A stretch of DNA of 64,000 bases, taken from contig BTPP01000002.1 in the NCBI GenBank assembly GCA_037102815.1, positions 5,766,001 to 5,830,000 of the forward strand. Reading direction: 5' to 3'. Below the pieces are notes generated by a model, which saw nothing but the letters and a program-made list of their open reading frames with translations, did no database searches and was not told where the DNA came from. This stretch comes from Neurospora intermedia (taxonomy: Eukaryota; Ascomycota; Sordariomycetes; Sordariales; Sordariaceae). Position 1 is the stretch's first letter. Every line of letters begins with the position of its first letter. Position numbers and translations under genes: made by a program. Positions 21,801-34,813 of the stretch are shown one piece after another.

Positions 21801-24800
21801 ATCAGCTTCATCATTTCGGATTGGGGCACAAAGGTTTGTGTCGGGTATGATTCTTGCGAAGACGATGACCGCGAACGCGATCAAGAGTTTGGCAAACTGG
21901 CCTACAGATTGCGACAGATGATCCAAGACCGCCGATGGCTCTCGAACGAATACTCTTTTAAGAAAGTATCACCTAACCAGGCCAAGTTGTCGTATTCCAT
22001 CACATTATTGCGGTCGCAATTATGCGAATCCTTCGGCGCAATTCTCAACATCTTGCTCGGTTCGATGGCTAGCGACCAGCCGACAGTCAGGAGCAAGAGT
22101 TTGAAGAGCATCAATCAGGTCCTGGAGACGGACCCGTCTATTCTCGATGGTGATTCTGTGGTGGTCCAGCTTATTCTGCGCTGCTCAAACGATTCGTCAA
22201 CCCAAGTTCGAGACTCGGCACTCGGCCTTATCGGCAAATGCATCAGTATGAGACCAGAGTTGGAGACTAAGATGATCGGAACTGTGGTGGATCGCTTCAT
22301 CGACGCTGGACCAGGAGTTAGGAAGCGGGCTATGAAACTTGCCAAGGACATCTACCTTCGAAACAAGAGCAAGGCAATCCGCAGCGCCATTGCAAACGGT
22401 CTGCTTCACCGTGTGCAGGACCCAGAGGAGAGCGTGAGGGACCTGGCTCGCCAGGTTATCGAAGAGATATGGTTTATCCCCTTTCAGGAGGGTGAGAACT
22501 CTGCATCATCTCAGATCTCCCTTTCGGACCATGTTGCCTTGATGGTTCAGACGGTCAAGCAAGGAAACGTGACCAATGTCTTGGACAAAGTTTTGCAGAC
22601 TCTCTTGGCCCCGGATTCGAAGTCTGCGGCGGCGTCGTTGGAAGTCTGCAGAAAGCTGGTTGCAAGCATGTTCGAACTGGTGGACAATCCTGAGTCGGGA
22701 GATTCATCTATTCCTTCGGGTCGCGATGCCCTAACAGTCCTTCAGATTTTTGCGAAAGCTGACCCGAGCCTTTTCACATTTGAGCAACTTCGACTTCTCA
22801 AGCCTCATATCGACAGCATGAACAGCAGCGAAGACTTGGTTGTGTCGCGAGCAGTCGTTGTCATCTATAAACTAGTTCTCCCACAAGTCTCAAGCGTGCA
22901 CAACGAATTCCTTACGGATGCTCGCAATAAACTCTTGCCTGCTGTTCCAAAGGTTACAAGGGTCTTGCTCGATGACATCGTGGCATGTCTCTGGATCATT
23001 AGTGAACGGTTGAACAACTCGGACAATCTCGCAAGACTCGTGTGCTCCAGTTTGGTGGCCATAAACCAGATGCGCGTCCAGAACCCCAACAAGCCCCTGG
23101 ATGGAAAGCCGAGACTGCAATTTGAACGCTACTCGCTGATTGTAGGTATGATCGGCAAGCATTGCAATCTGGATAGCCATCTTGAGCTTTTCAAGCAGAA
23201 GCTTGGTCCCAAGATGACAGGGTCTTCGATATCCAAGCTTATGGTCGATATCGTGGTACCATTTGCGTCCCATATCCAACCTTTGGATGTGAGGAAAGCG
23301 GCACTTGACTCGGTTGGTCTGGTGTGCCAGTCCTCGCCTAGGAATTATGTGGCTGCCAATGTCTACACAACATTCCAGCAAGTCTTTGACGACCAGAATC
23401 CGGCGCTGGAATCGATGGTCTTGCGTTCTTTCAGGGAGTTCCTCTTTACGGAGGAGAAGAGATCTGAACAGGCTCCCGAAACTGCGGCTGGTGATGGCAA
23501 AAGCAAGAAGAAACGCGAGCTGACTGTGATCGGAGGCACAAACTACGATGATGTGGCCAGTGCGACGACTCATCGGTTCCTCAAGGAGATCATTCGTATT
23601 GCCACTGCGACTCAGGACGAGCACGCTTTCTTGGCAGTGGAGGTCCTTGCCAGCATTAACCGTCAAGGTCTGGTTCATCCTAAGGAAACAGGCGTGACCT
23701 TCATTACCCTAGAGACTTCGTCTAACCCCCGTATCTCTGAGCTCGCTTTTCTGGAGCACAAGTCACTTCATGGAAAGCATGAAACCGTTGTTGAACGCGA
23801 ATACGTCAAGGCCATACAGTCGGCCTTCGCGTACCAGCGCGATATTGTCAAGGATCCGCGTGGCGCGACAGTTAACCCGTTCACTCCCAAGCTGCATCTC
23901 ATGATGGAGGTGCTCAAGATCAGCAAGTCCAAGAATCGTCAAAAGTTCCTGGAGAAGCTCTGCACTCAGGTGGACTTTGATGTGTCGAAACTCGAACTAA
24001 CAGGGGAGGAACTCCCTCCTCACGTTCAATATGCCCGTTTCATCATCGAGAACATGGCCTTCTTCGAGTACATGACAGTAGGCGAGCTCCAATCCACCGT
24101 TTACACCATGGAGAAGCTAGTCACATCAACCGGGTCAACTATTGCTCAGATCATTGAGTCGGAGGTTTTCCAAGTCCGCATGGACGCTATTGACGGTCCC
24201 GCGCCTGAACCTGAGCCCACACCAGCACCTACGCCCACATTTGGAGAGCAGCCTAACGAACAACCCATGACGTCTGTTCAGCCTGTCCAACCGACACTCC
24301 CCGATATCGACATTCAGCGCCTCCGCCAGTTGACAGCAGGGTCCATGATCCTCCTCGCTCTGTGGGAAGTCCGCACTTACCTCCGCCGGCTATATAACAT
24401 GGGCACCAATCGCCGCGAGCAGAAGGCCAAGATCCAGGGCAAAGACCTCTCTCGGCCACCGGTCAAGGTCCAGGGCGTCACCGGCGACAAGGTTTGGGAG
24501 GAGATTGGTACTATCATGACGGGTCTCATTTCGCGCGAGCGCATGATGCAAACGTGCAAAGCATTCGTGGAGCTCATGAATGTCGACAAGGAATTCCTCG
24601 TTCAGGATGAAGATGAGGACGAAGATATGCTGGACCCCTCGACGCCGCCGAGCGGGGGTGAAGAGGATGACTACGACGAGGCAGGCCCAGCCGCTGGTCC
24701 CGGGAGGGGAAGAAAGAGGAAATCAAGTGCCACAGGTCCCAACGGATCACCCGCACCGAAGAGGAGAGGAAGGCCACCAAGAAGCAATTCCAAGGGGCCA

Positions 24801-24902
24801 CAGGGAGCGCAGGGGCCGCCGAAGAAACGCGGCAGACCTAGAAAGAACCCGTTGCCCGAGGCGAGCCAACAACATGACGAACTGGAGGCGGACTGGCTCT
24901 GA
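18808..24902 (+). CDS. scc2: Cohesin loading factor Scc2 (Mis4/NIPBL family)
   Basis: Loads the cohesin ring on chromatin together with Scc4 and stimulates its ATPase; nuclear. Exons 18808-18985, 19118-19298 and 19349-24902 give 1970 residues. The joins give FDPSILPTPSIG and NITEFKFKIGPR. The N-terminus is disordered, with a run of the pentad APLQP at about residues 273-300 (nt 19810-19890). From about residue 480 on the protein is almost wholly helical HEAT repeat. It contains the Scc2 HEAT core (LILRCSNDSSTQVRDSALGLIGKC and the following RKRAMKLAKDIY, quoted in part) and the C-terminal nipped-B domain near VGMIGKHCNLD. The tail at about 1903-1960 is acidic, then has three AT-hook-like basic motifs (RGRKRK, KRRGRPPR, KKRGRPRK). 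Length agrees with fungal Scc2. Confidence 0.93.
19810..19890 (+). repeat. In-frame 15-bp tandem repeat (APLQP pentads) within scc2
   Basis: A 15-base unit coding for APLQP repeats about four to five times with few changes, in the disordered N-terminal part of Scc2. The copies are nearly identical, so the number may vary between strains. Confidence 0.85.
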
Positions 24903-27900
24903 TGTTCCTAGTTGGTCTTTTTTCTTATGGTCTGCATTGTCTTGTGGGGCGGTGAATTCATGACGGACAAAGGGATGCATTGCGTCGTTAACATAGATAT
25001 CTGGAGAGACGTTACTGGTGCTTGCCGCGACTTGCTTTTTGAGATCGAATGTTAGGTGGTCATCGGAGGTTATCTGAGGTTAGTAAAATGGACAGGCAAG
25101 GCGATCAAAGGCGTAACGGGAAAGGTGAATGTTTATAACTTGACACCAGGGCAGGTATTAAAGGGATCATTGAAAGTCAATTGCAGCATATTCATCACAT
25201 AGCTCCTTCTATGTATACTTTTCTGGTCTTGAGATGGGTGGATTCTGCGTTCAGGGCGTTCACTCGAGGGCTGATAGGACAGTCAATCTAAAGAATCCGA
25301 AATTCATCACTCGCCTGGAGAAGAACTTTGAAATGCTCGGAGTGAAGTAACGTGTCCAATCCAACAACTTGAAGCAGATATGGCCACTCAAGCATCGTTC
25401 GTACCTTTGTATTCTTTGCTGCGTCTGGTTATTTGCCGTAGTAGATTCAATCTACTCGCTCGAGCAAGGAAAAAAGCCACCGTGGTGCTTATACAAAGTC
25501 AAAGTGGTCTGGATAAATCTAAGCCGGGTTGGTTTCTCTCCCACCTACGTATACTTTTTCTCTTGAATTGAGGGTCACCCGGCAAGTGATTGCGTGTCCT
25601 ACCTGATGCTAACACTCCCGATACGGTTTTATACCCGGTTTCTGGCTCTTTGCTGGCTTTCGATCCAGTACTGAAGTTCATTGCGGTACCGCACTAATAA
25701 AGGGGGGAGAAGAAGAAGAAGGAGGAGGGGGAGGAGGAAGAGGTCGTCGTTGTAGTTTATGTCTAGTACTTTGATTAATTGAAAATTGGAGGGATCATGC
25801 AATGAGGTATCACAAGTGATTTCGAGGCGAGGTTGGGGGTCGGAGGAGGTATGTAGGTACACTACGTGTTGATGAATGGCTGGAAAGTGAACTTGAGCAT
25901 TAGATGAAGACAAAATATCGTGATTGATTAATGACGCTTTTTTTCTCGTTCTGCTGTCATTCAACTTGGATGAATAACGATATCGGCGTTTAGTTTAGGA
26001 GTAAGCCATAGAGGTTATGTGGTACTCGATAAGTCACTGCCCCTCTTGACGTCCTCCTCCCCCCCCCCCCCCCCCCCCCCCTTTTTTTTTTTTCTTCCTT
26101 TCTTTCTTTCTTTTAAATTCTTCCAAGCTATAGTACTACTACGAAGAGCCGACCGAGGGCATGCCATAATGGAATCAGAACGGACAATGAAAGCAGAGCA
26201 AATTGTAGTAAGTTCAATGGGAGACAGAATCAAATTTGGTAATAGTACAGCACTTCACTGCGTTGTGGATGTTGAGATGTTCGATCCCTCTCTCTCTCCC
26301 CGAGGACTACATAGGTGATGTGGATGGTATCCTCGTTGTGGACCGAAGCCTGTATGTCTTGAAGTGAAGTTCCAGTTAAATCTACGAAACGTTTGGTGCT
26401 AGCACAACGGATAAAATAAGCGGATGATGATTTTACTGTAGTTTCTGAAGGAAAGAAAGGGGCACTGCGTGCTACATAAAGTACGGCAGCCCGTTTGTTT
26501 GCCTGGCAGTAGCTGCGGCCAACCTAGATGGCGAGTAGTAGCACCAGCTGCACTTTCTGATTACCTGGTTTTCGAAGATTAACGGATTGTGTATTATTTT
26601 GAACGTCATCGGTCGCAATTGCGGTAGTAGAATACATGCCTATCATGCATGCTATGCTCATCTTGAATCTCTAGGTACCTTCGTTGCATGTACATCGTAT
26701 TGCAAAGTCCACTGGCCATTATGTGCGCAGTAATGTAGTGGTATACCGCTTTTTTCCAGATTTCCTTTCTGCACTTGATACGATCTCATTCAGATCGTAT
26801 TCGCTACCTGTACATATCTTTGGATACTTCGTTCCTTAGAAGCCATGCAACTCGTATCAACCGTGCCAGCAGAGTGGTTGAAGCCATTTAGATCTAGGTA
26901 TCCGGCGCTATACTTACCTAGGTCGTCGAGTACAACCGTATCAGGTGAAAAGAGAAAGCGATATTGCTCCATTCAGCCCTCGATCTGTACATGGTAAGAC
27001 TCCCCGTATTCAGATCCTGAATCATAGGTTGTCTGCTAAGCAAGCGAGGTCGGCGAGGTCGGCGAGGTAGGCAGAGTGTAGTATAGTGTAGTCTACACTA
27101 CTCTTATGTTCGCTCGCTTAGGTAGGTAGGTACTTAGTAAGACCTGTTAAACCTTTTCGTATCTTCTTGAGTATCTGCTGGATCTTGGTGTTTTTCATCA
27201 TGAAGGTCCTCATTATCTCTTACACGAGGTGATATTCTTCGCTTGCAACTTTCTTGGTTTGTCTTTTCTTCTTTTTTTTTTCTGCTGTAATTTCCCTTTT
27301 CTCTTGATGTACTTCAAGGCCTCTTTTTGTGCTCACCAGTCAGTTGTAAACCTATTCATTTCCCCACGTATAGGTGGACGGTAGTATAGCAAAAGCAAAC
27401 GATGTTAGAGCTGGTGATCCGGGGGGCTCTGGTCTTAGCCAAGGCCTAGAACACATGCCGCATCCAGAATTACCTACCTATAGACATATATATAGAAATA
27501 TCACGAAAGGAAGGTCTTGCGGTCAAGTGCCTTGCTCTCAAGCTATCATAGCCAGCGGACAGTGACGCCTTGTTCGTACCGTCTACTGAGCAAGGATCCT
27601 ATTCCTTGAGTCCATATAAAGCACATTTATAGGAGTTTTTGTTGTCGGTTTGTAATCTGGACCCAATTGAAGACTTGTTTATTCATACCTTAGTCAGCAG
27701 CTACAAAAGAAGTAATGAGTATGTACCTGAAGAATGAATGCATCTTAAGGACCCGTTCAGTGCTGGATGACCGGGTACCTTGCCCACCGTCACTTTGTAC
27801 AATTGTGGTTTGTCTTTTTGGGAAGCCCGTCGTCTTATATCCCCCCACCCCCTTCCCGAGACGGTATATATTTTTCTCCCCGGTATGGATGAATCTAAGA

Positions 27901-28300
27901 GCGGACACCAGATCAGTCCTTGCCATTCAAAATACATTCCCTAAAGTGCGTGCACATGCACAGCTTATCCCAACCGCGAACACATTTCCGCGCACGCAAA
28001 GTCATGGAGATTCCCGTCCCTTTCCCGTCCCTTCCCCACGGGACGAGGACCCTCGTTCGTCCGTCGGTAAGGCATCCAAAGCATCATCGGCATTTGTAAG
28101 CCATCGCGCATCGCGGACGGCAATCGTAGTGTTGTATGTACACTACGGCTACACGTGAAAACGGCAAGTTCCTTGCGCATTCTGTTTTTTAATCTCCGGC
28201 AGATCGACCTAAGCTTATATTAATCAATTCTCCGTGTGGAGTGGCCAGCAGGGGGCTCTTACCGCTCGCGTGTTCCCCTGGACTCGCTGTTAGTGCAGTT
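24903..28300. other. Gene-free stretch downstream of scc2
   Basis: I see no gene in 3.4 kb. Open frames are short and none has recognisable motifs. It holds simple sequence: a GGA/GAA tract at about 25703-25745, a C-run/T-run junction at 26059-26093, CTTT repeats, GTCGGCGAG repeats near 27045-27070 followed by a short hairpin (AGTGTAG/CTACACT near 27085-27100), and TAGGTAGG repeats near 27120. Confidence 0.6.
26059..26093. repeat. C23 run abutting T12 run
   Basis: A run of 23 C directly followed by 12 T, read from the sequence. On the minus strand this is a 23-G run, able in principle to form a G-quadruplex. Homopolymer length is prone to sequencing error. Confidence 0.9.
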
Positions 28301-31300
28301 ACATTCAAGTTTATTTTAGTGCCATCTTTAGGTCATAGGTACACTACTACAGACGGGTAGGTAACGGCGTAGCATTGTTTGGGGTTACCATGTGAAAGGC
28401 AAGGTATGATAGCTATGTAGCGGTGCAGGGGGGGCGCTAGACCAGAGACAGAGACAGAGACAGACCGCTGGAGGGGGATAAGCGTGCAACACAACATGAA
28501 CCAAGTCAAACCGGACGTTCGGTTTCGAGGAACCAAGGTCAGTAAATGTCCTGTGGAGACCCTTCGTTTGGGGTTCTCCTCGCAACTAGTCATGGCCATG
28601 TTTCTGATGTGTGTGCCGGCCGGTCATCCCAATGCTCGCACAGACGATGAGCAAAAGGAAAAGTCGGAGAAGTGGATGGGTGTAAAAAGCAGACAGGCAA
28701 GAACAAATCGATACTCATACTAGAGCGAAAGAAAAAAATCCATAGCGGATGCGGAACTACCCGGTGCCGCACCTTTGCTTCACTTTCAAGGTAACAGGGC
28801 CTTGATACACGCTTTACATACACTAGTATATAAGGACTGAATCGTAACTCAATGGTAACGAGAACCGCACCAAGTATGTATTCAAGAAGCCATGAGACTG
28901 AGAAGCCGCGATTCTTGGCTTCTGGACCCTGACGAGGCGAGGGTTGCCATGTGATTATTAGAATAAGGGGTGGATCAACCGATGTCTCACCCGCACCAAG
29001 CCTGTAGTGTAAAGAGCGAAGCACATTTGTCCGGCATCAACAGGCGAACAGTTCAAAGGTGTCGATATCGAGATCTTGGAATCAGCGGGCAGATCGTGCG
29101 GTGTATGCTGAACTTCCTTCGCCAGAAATAATGAACCGACAACCTAGCGAAGCAGACAACGATTTGCATACCAAATAAGGCAAGTGGGTGGGTCATTGTC
29201 CATAACTCGAGCGAGAAATCTCCGTTACCAAGCCGCACTTCTTAATGCCCGTCCTCAGACTGAACCCACACAAAAATATGGTCGCAGGCAGCTGTACTAT
29301 GCTGGACCCTACCAATATCTTTTTGAATCCAGAAAGTGTTCGAGTTGCGCACTGAAGTACCTGCTTGGCAGCCAAGTACGCATGTACACGGTGTGTACTT
29401 TGCGACCTGTCCCTCCGCCTTTTCGTCTCGCAAGGACATGGCTGCTTCCAGCGGGAATCGCTACCAACCCCTCGGTAAAAGACAACGGGACTTGTCGAGT
29501 CATTCATGGCATTTAATCCGTGATGACCCCAGACCTGGCATACGACCCGAACGATACCGACGATTTGCGATACTGAGCCGAAGGAAAAAGACTGACCGAT
29601 TGTTGTAGACATGGCTCCCATGCCGGTAGCAGACTTCTCAAAAGCAGACAGCAATGGAGGAGAGGAGCCCGTTGATGAGTTGGCAGATGACACAGAATGA
29701 TCTTTTAGAATTCTGGAGGGCGATTGGCGCTCGCAGCGTTTCTGAAGCGTTCCCCATCTGAAGTCCCATACACCAGGAACAGGGTATGAACGGGTCGGAG
29801 CTCTCTCCGTGATGGAAACATCGAAGGATATTCGGCGCTCACCGTGTTTCAGTCCGGCGAGTCGCTCAGGACCATCATACCACTTCCGCAGTTCCACTAC
29901 ACAGGACTTCTATCGATGCCAGCCCAGGCAGAGGAACGCAATGCATAAAGATATTGGCTCCAAACCAGCTCATCTCGACCCCATGGTTGGGTGGGTTAAC
30001 TCAATTTCGGAAAGGTGGGCGATAGGGTGGCTTCAGCCGACTCTCTCCGCCGCTTGATGTTTGACCGCTAGATGAAATGATGCGGATTTTGAAGCTGGAA
30101 GGATAGTCCTGATTGTAACTTGCTTGGCCCAGAGTGATGCGCAAGATACATGGCAAATGACCGGAAATGCGTGTGGGATGTCAGAATAGTGGTCGGCGAC
30201 GTCGGTGGTTCTGTGAGGGCAGTGTGTGGACACCAACATCGTGTGTGCTGCTGTCCCGAGGAAGTGGTTGAGCCATGGAGCCCCGGTCAATCACGACCAT
30301 CCCGTTGAGCACGCACGGCACGTAGAACTGGAACCCTGCTGGCCGAGACCTTCCCCGCCCCCTCCGCCCCATCAGTCAATCAGATCTGACAATCGGAGCT
30401 CGGGACAAGGGGCGTGCTTATGTACTTTCTGTCTGCTGGTACTTTGAGGGACCAATGCCGCTGCTTTTGACGTGCCGGGCCGTCTGCGCAGACATCCCCA
30501 AGCACTACCAGATGATCGATTCTTTTTTCGCAGAACCTTGAGTGGACAGAAGTCAACTGGTACCAACTGAAGTAAAGCGGATACGGTTCTGTAAAAGTCC
30601 AAAATTCTTCACAGTACTGCGGTTCCATCAACTCTTCCATGTTCCTCCAGTTCCCTTTCTGGGACAACCAGTGTTCTCCTTTGTTGTGGGGTACTGACAA
30701 GCGGTGTCCGCTTGGGGTCCCGCCCCTATGTTAATCTCATTAAACATCCGGTCCGTGTCTCGGGTACTGTGGAACGTCGGAATGAAATGCCCAAAGCCCT
30801 GGGTCATGAGCCGCATCTCTGGGTTCGGTCATCCCAGAAGGGCATCCCAACATCCCAAGCATGGAAAAAGTGGCTTTTGCAACCAGACTCATGGGACCAT
30901 CGTCGTTTTTTTCTTTCTCGGCTGTGCGACGTAAGCAGCGAAACCGGATAGGGCCTGCCTTTGCGAATTGGGATGTAACAGCAGCACCGGAGTATGAATT
31001 GCTGGCGTCGAACCCAGCATCGTCTCATGTGCGGCTTCCGATAGGGCATCTTTTTTTTTTTTTTTGATCCTCGAAGTCACATTGCGCCTCGATCGAATGT
31101 CGAGCAGCAGTGAGTTGCCCGTGAAGCAGGTCGTGGCTCGACCTCCTTGCTCCGTGGGCAGGCGGATTTGATTGCGCCTACCACGGGAGATGAAGCTCAA
31201 TTGGTTACCAAAAGGTCAACCCAGATAGCTCATCGTACCATGAGCTGTATTTCTGTGGGCTAATCAGGCCGGCCAGCACGTTGTTGACGATCCACTTGCG

Positions 31301-33201
31301 TGGCTCGGTGGTCACCATGGTGGTGATTCTGTTGCAGAAGGTACGAGTTCATTCGTCCACCTTTCAAACCAGTTACGGATTTTCCGCCAACGAAAACAGC
31401 AAGCATAGTCATAAACTCCTCCACAAAGTGGCGAGTCTTCTAGACGCGCATTCGCCCCGTCCTCACCCCCAATGACAGGCTGTCCGGCTGGTGTACGAGC
31501 TAGTCCCTCGCCTGGAACAGCCCGCCATGTGGGTCGATGACTGGCGCCTCGATCGCGTTGGCTTTCTCAAAACTTTCTTGTTCCGACTCGATGGGCCTAC
31601 CTGCCGGATACCGTCACCGTCTTGGATCCTGGTCTTTCGACATCGGTGGAGGGACGGCTAAAAACCTCAGTGGATGCTGAGGTTTGCACCATACAGTAAG
31701 AATTGCTAATGTTTGGAGTGGGCTCTAGCCGTAACCTGGGCAATCTTGGATAAGACTGCTTTCGTTTTCCCCCTTTGAATGTCTAAAGATATCTGACACG
31801 TTCTTGGAGCACTAAAATGTCTTACGACAAGGGGTGCCAGTGAGCGGAACTTTTCCGGCAGGACGGCGGGTTCCTACGTTCTAGCAAACCCAAGTCCATG
31901 TCCTTGGGATTGGTTCACGTATCATGTGAAGAGTAAGGCGCCACTTCTGAGACAGAAACAACCTGACTGCTGTCTATTCTCTATGAGGAGGACCCGTCCA
32001 TGGACCGAAAAGTTGAAGGAGTATCCGATTGTCAAGATTTGGCCTGACAAGTCGGCAAGCAAACGAGCTCATCAAATACGCCAGAGCAGTGTCGTGGGTC
32101 TTACGAATGCCATATTTCAGAAACCCCCATCGCTTTCCCGTGTTTTCTGAGAGATGCCCGATCCAGCTTGCCAACGTCCAGGTCAGGTTGACTCTCGTCA
32201 ACTTGCAATACCCGCAATGAGGAGCCGATACATTGGACCAGGGTGCAAAACGCATTGCCCCCCTTGTAGGACCTGTATCAAGTACACCTGCGAATTTTGG
32301 AATCAGGACATCCTGGTCTCCGAGGTGCATCGTGTCCTCTCCAATCAGGGCGAGAGCAATCAGTCTTCAGCCGAAGCTAGCGGTGGCCTGTACGTACATA
32401 TCATGTACCAGGGATGGTTCACGGCCGACCGAGGGCTTCTTATATGAAGGACTCAGGTAGAAGGGGACGGTGGCTCCAGCCCCATGGAATCATGATGAGG
32501 GCCGTCAAATTTGGGTCCGATCCTCGATAGATTGCGGCAGCCTGTCTGCCCGTCATGAGGCATAGCATCCGGGAGCGAGATAGGCCTGGTCATATGCTTG
32601 ACACTGCTCGGGGCACTCCGCAACTGCTACCATGATATGGAGACGAACCGCCCACCCGTTTCCCTGATTTCTTGCCAAGTGGGCGAGCGGCCGGGCCCGT
32701 AGAAGATCTGTTCTCCCACAACCCATGGAAACAGAGTACCAGCAAACGTACACGATCGGCAGCAACATCGTGGGGTGCAAAGGCCTCTGGTCGGCCAATG
32801 TGAGCAATCTGGCCTGAGTCAAGATCCACAGAGCAAACTTCGTTCAATTTAAAGTGTGCCGTATGTTTGCCGCACGCAATAAATCGCGTGGTACAGGCGC
32901 TTTCCCAGGTGCCGGTTCGTGGAGCAAGGTTCTGGGCGAGGGTCCATGAAGAGGAATATGTCCACCTTGGGGGGAGCCCACCAAAGCACGATAGAGGCGA
33001 TCTTGGTGAGCCCTAAAGTTCCGAGTCCATTTCGCTAGCGACCGTCCCATCCGACACTGTCTCTGCATAAGCTCGGCCATGTGTTTTGCAACCTGCTTCT
33101 TCCTTTTCCGTCTCTCGTTGCTCTCTGTTTTTCCTTCTCCCCTCCACCCTCCACTCCGCAATTTTTCATCATATTCGTCTTTTTTCTCCAATCGTTGTCC
33201 A
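28301..33201. other. Gene-poor stretch with unassigned open-frame fragments
   Basis: No gene that I can support. Some frames look more protein-like than chance, for example minus 29193-29897 (starts with HWYDG-like aromatic sequence near ELRKWYDG), minus 30380-30816, plus 31926-32150 and minus 32844-33010 (hydrophobic LTKIASIVLWWAPP). They change frame without clear splice sites and match no family I know. They could be exons of an unrecognised gene, remnants of decayed genes, or chance. A 15-T run lies at 31051-31065. Confidence 0.45.
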
Positions 33202-34813
33202 ATGGATGAAGGGTACCTCTCCTCTCCTCAACCGAATAGCCCAGTTATAGTCACTGACCGAGATATAGTGACTTCCAAACAGTTCCCGTCGACGAGACAT
33301 ACCGCGATGTCATACTGCACCACAACAGGGAGTATCAACGATATGCCGTGGAACATGGCGTGTATTTCTCCCCTGTCGACGATGTGAGAGCTGCCCATCC
33401 GCATGCCATTGCTTCGACCTAACCATGACTGGCTCAGGACGAGATCGAGTACCTGCAGTACATCCACGGTCTGTTCAAATTGATGTTTGAGGACAGACTG
33501 ATTTTCCCACCTATTCCACAACCCCGAAGGATCCTAGACTGTGGCTCTGGCTCTGCCTCGTGGGCCATTGACGTCGCAGAGACATATCCGGAATGCGAGG
33601 TTCGTTGAGCCCAGCCTCAATAATCGTGGTGGCTGTCAAAGCCGGAAGCCTTCTTTGTGGCCAAGCGGTTGCGCGATCCCATTGCTGACCATAGGATCAT
33701 AGGTGATCGGACTCGATATATATCCGTATCCAATGCCGGAGGACTTGCCTGCCAACTTGGAATTACAGATCGACGACCTGAACAGCCCGTGAGACAGCCC
33801 GAGAGCCTGGAATATCCGACAACCCCAAGACTGACACGCCAGCAGCTCGACTTTTCCCTCGAACCACTTCGACCTGGTGCACAGTCGATTGATGTCGGGC
33901 GGCATCCATGCCGATCGATGGGTCAATTACCTGACCGACATATTCAGGACTTTGCGCCCTGGAGGCTGGTGTCAAATGGTCGAGATATACTTCAACGCCC
34001 AATCGGATAATGGGACATTGACAGCGAGTGAGTCGACTTGCCCATTAACGCGCGTTTTGAACAGTTCTGACCCAAGCTCAAGACCATGCTCTGCAGGTGT
34101 GGTCCCAGAGTTACATGCAGAGTGTCCAGCCATACAAAGACCCCAGAGCGCCTCTCCGATTGCAACAAATGTTGACCGAGGTTGGGTTTGTCGAAGTCGA
34201 AACAAGAGTTGTGACATTGCCTCTGTGCGGGTGGTCGAATGGTGAGTCTGGTAGTTGCTTCGTGGTTCTGTACGACATCCTGTCTAACGCACTTGTAGAC
34301 CCGCGAGACCACAATATCGGAGAAGCAAGCCGGCCCATCGTCCACCGAATGCTGTCATCTCTTTGTGCTTATCCTTTCACGCAGGTTCTGGAGTAAGCAT
34401 ATATCCCAATGGTCATGAAGATGGCAACGGATCGTTGACTGACTGATCTCTCAAAGCATGTCACAAACCGATGTTCAGCTCCTGGTAGCGCAAGCTCGAA
34501 GTGAAGCTGATAATCCAGCTTTCAAGGTATGTAGACTGATCCCCCTTCCCCTAGCTGGGGTTCAAACAGGGTGAATGGAAATATGCTGATTGTGGCTTGG
34601 CTGACTTGCATCAGGCCTACTTTCCGGTGTAAGTGAACACCCCAATCCGATCCATAAATTGATGATGGTCGAAGAGCAAGAGACTGACTCTGTCTCTGCA
34701 GTTATGTTTGTATAGGACGCAAGCCAGGTCGTAGCAGGCAGCCGAGTTACACCGCTTATGTTCCGCCCAAGGACAGGAAGAATGGCGATGCGAGGAAGCG
34801 AGCTCGGCATTGA
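33202..34813 (+). CDS. LaeA-like SAM-dependent methyltransferase, ten exons
   Basis: Exons: 33202-33212, 33269-33383, 33438-33599, 33703-33788, 33846-34027, 34083-34241, 34299-34392, 34457-34526, 34615-34628, 34702-34813. Every junction has GT-AG ends and keeps the frame, giving 334 residues with a single stop. Visible features are YQRYAVEHGVYFSPVDD, EIEYLQYIHGLFKLMF, motif I as ILDCGSGSASWAIDVAE, then VIGLDIYPYPMP, DDLNSP, FDLVHSRLMSGG, LRPGGWCQMVEIYFNAQSDN, LPLCGWSNDPRD and the end block NPAFKAYFPVYVCIGRKP. This is the standard layout of fungal LaeA-like methyltransferases, named for the secondary-metabolism regulator LaeA; the substrate is usually unknown. Several donors are weak (GTTCGT at 33600). 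The third-from-last exon pair is small (14 nt exon 9). It is alone in a gene-poor region. Confidence 0.82.

Noticed and set aside
32844-33191. Minus-strand frame upstream of the LaeA-like gene, with hydrophobic LTKIASIVLWW in another frame
   Set aside because: Looked like a membrane protein exon, but I could not connect it to others with GT-AG junctions.
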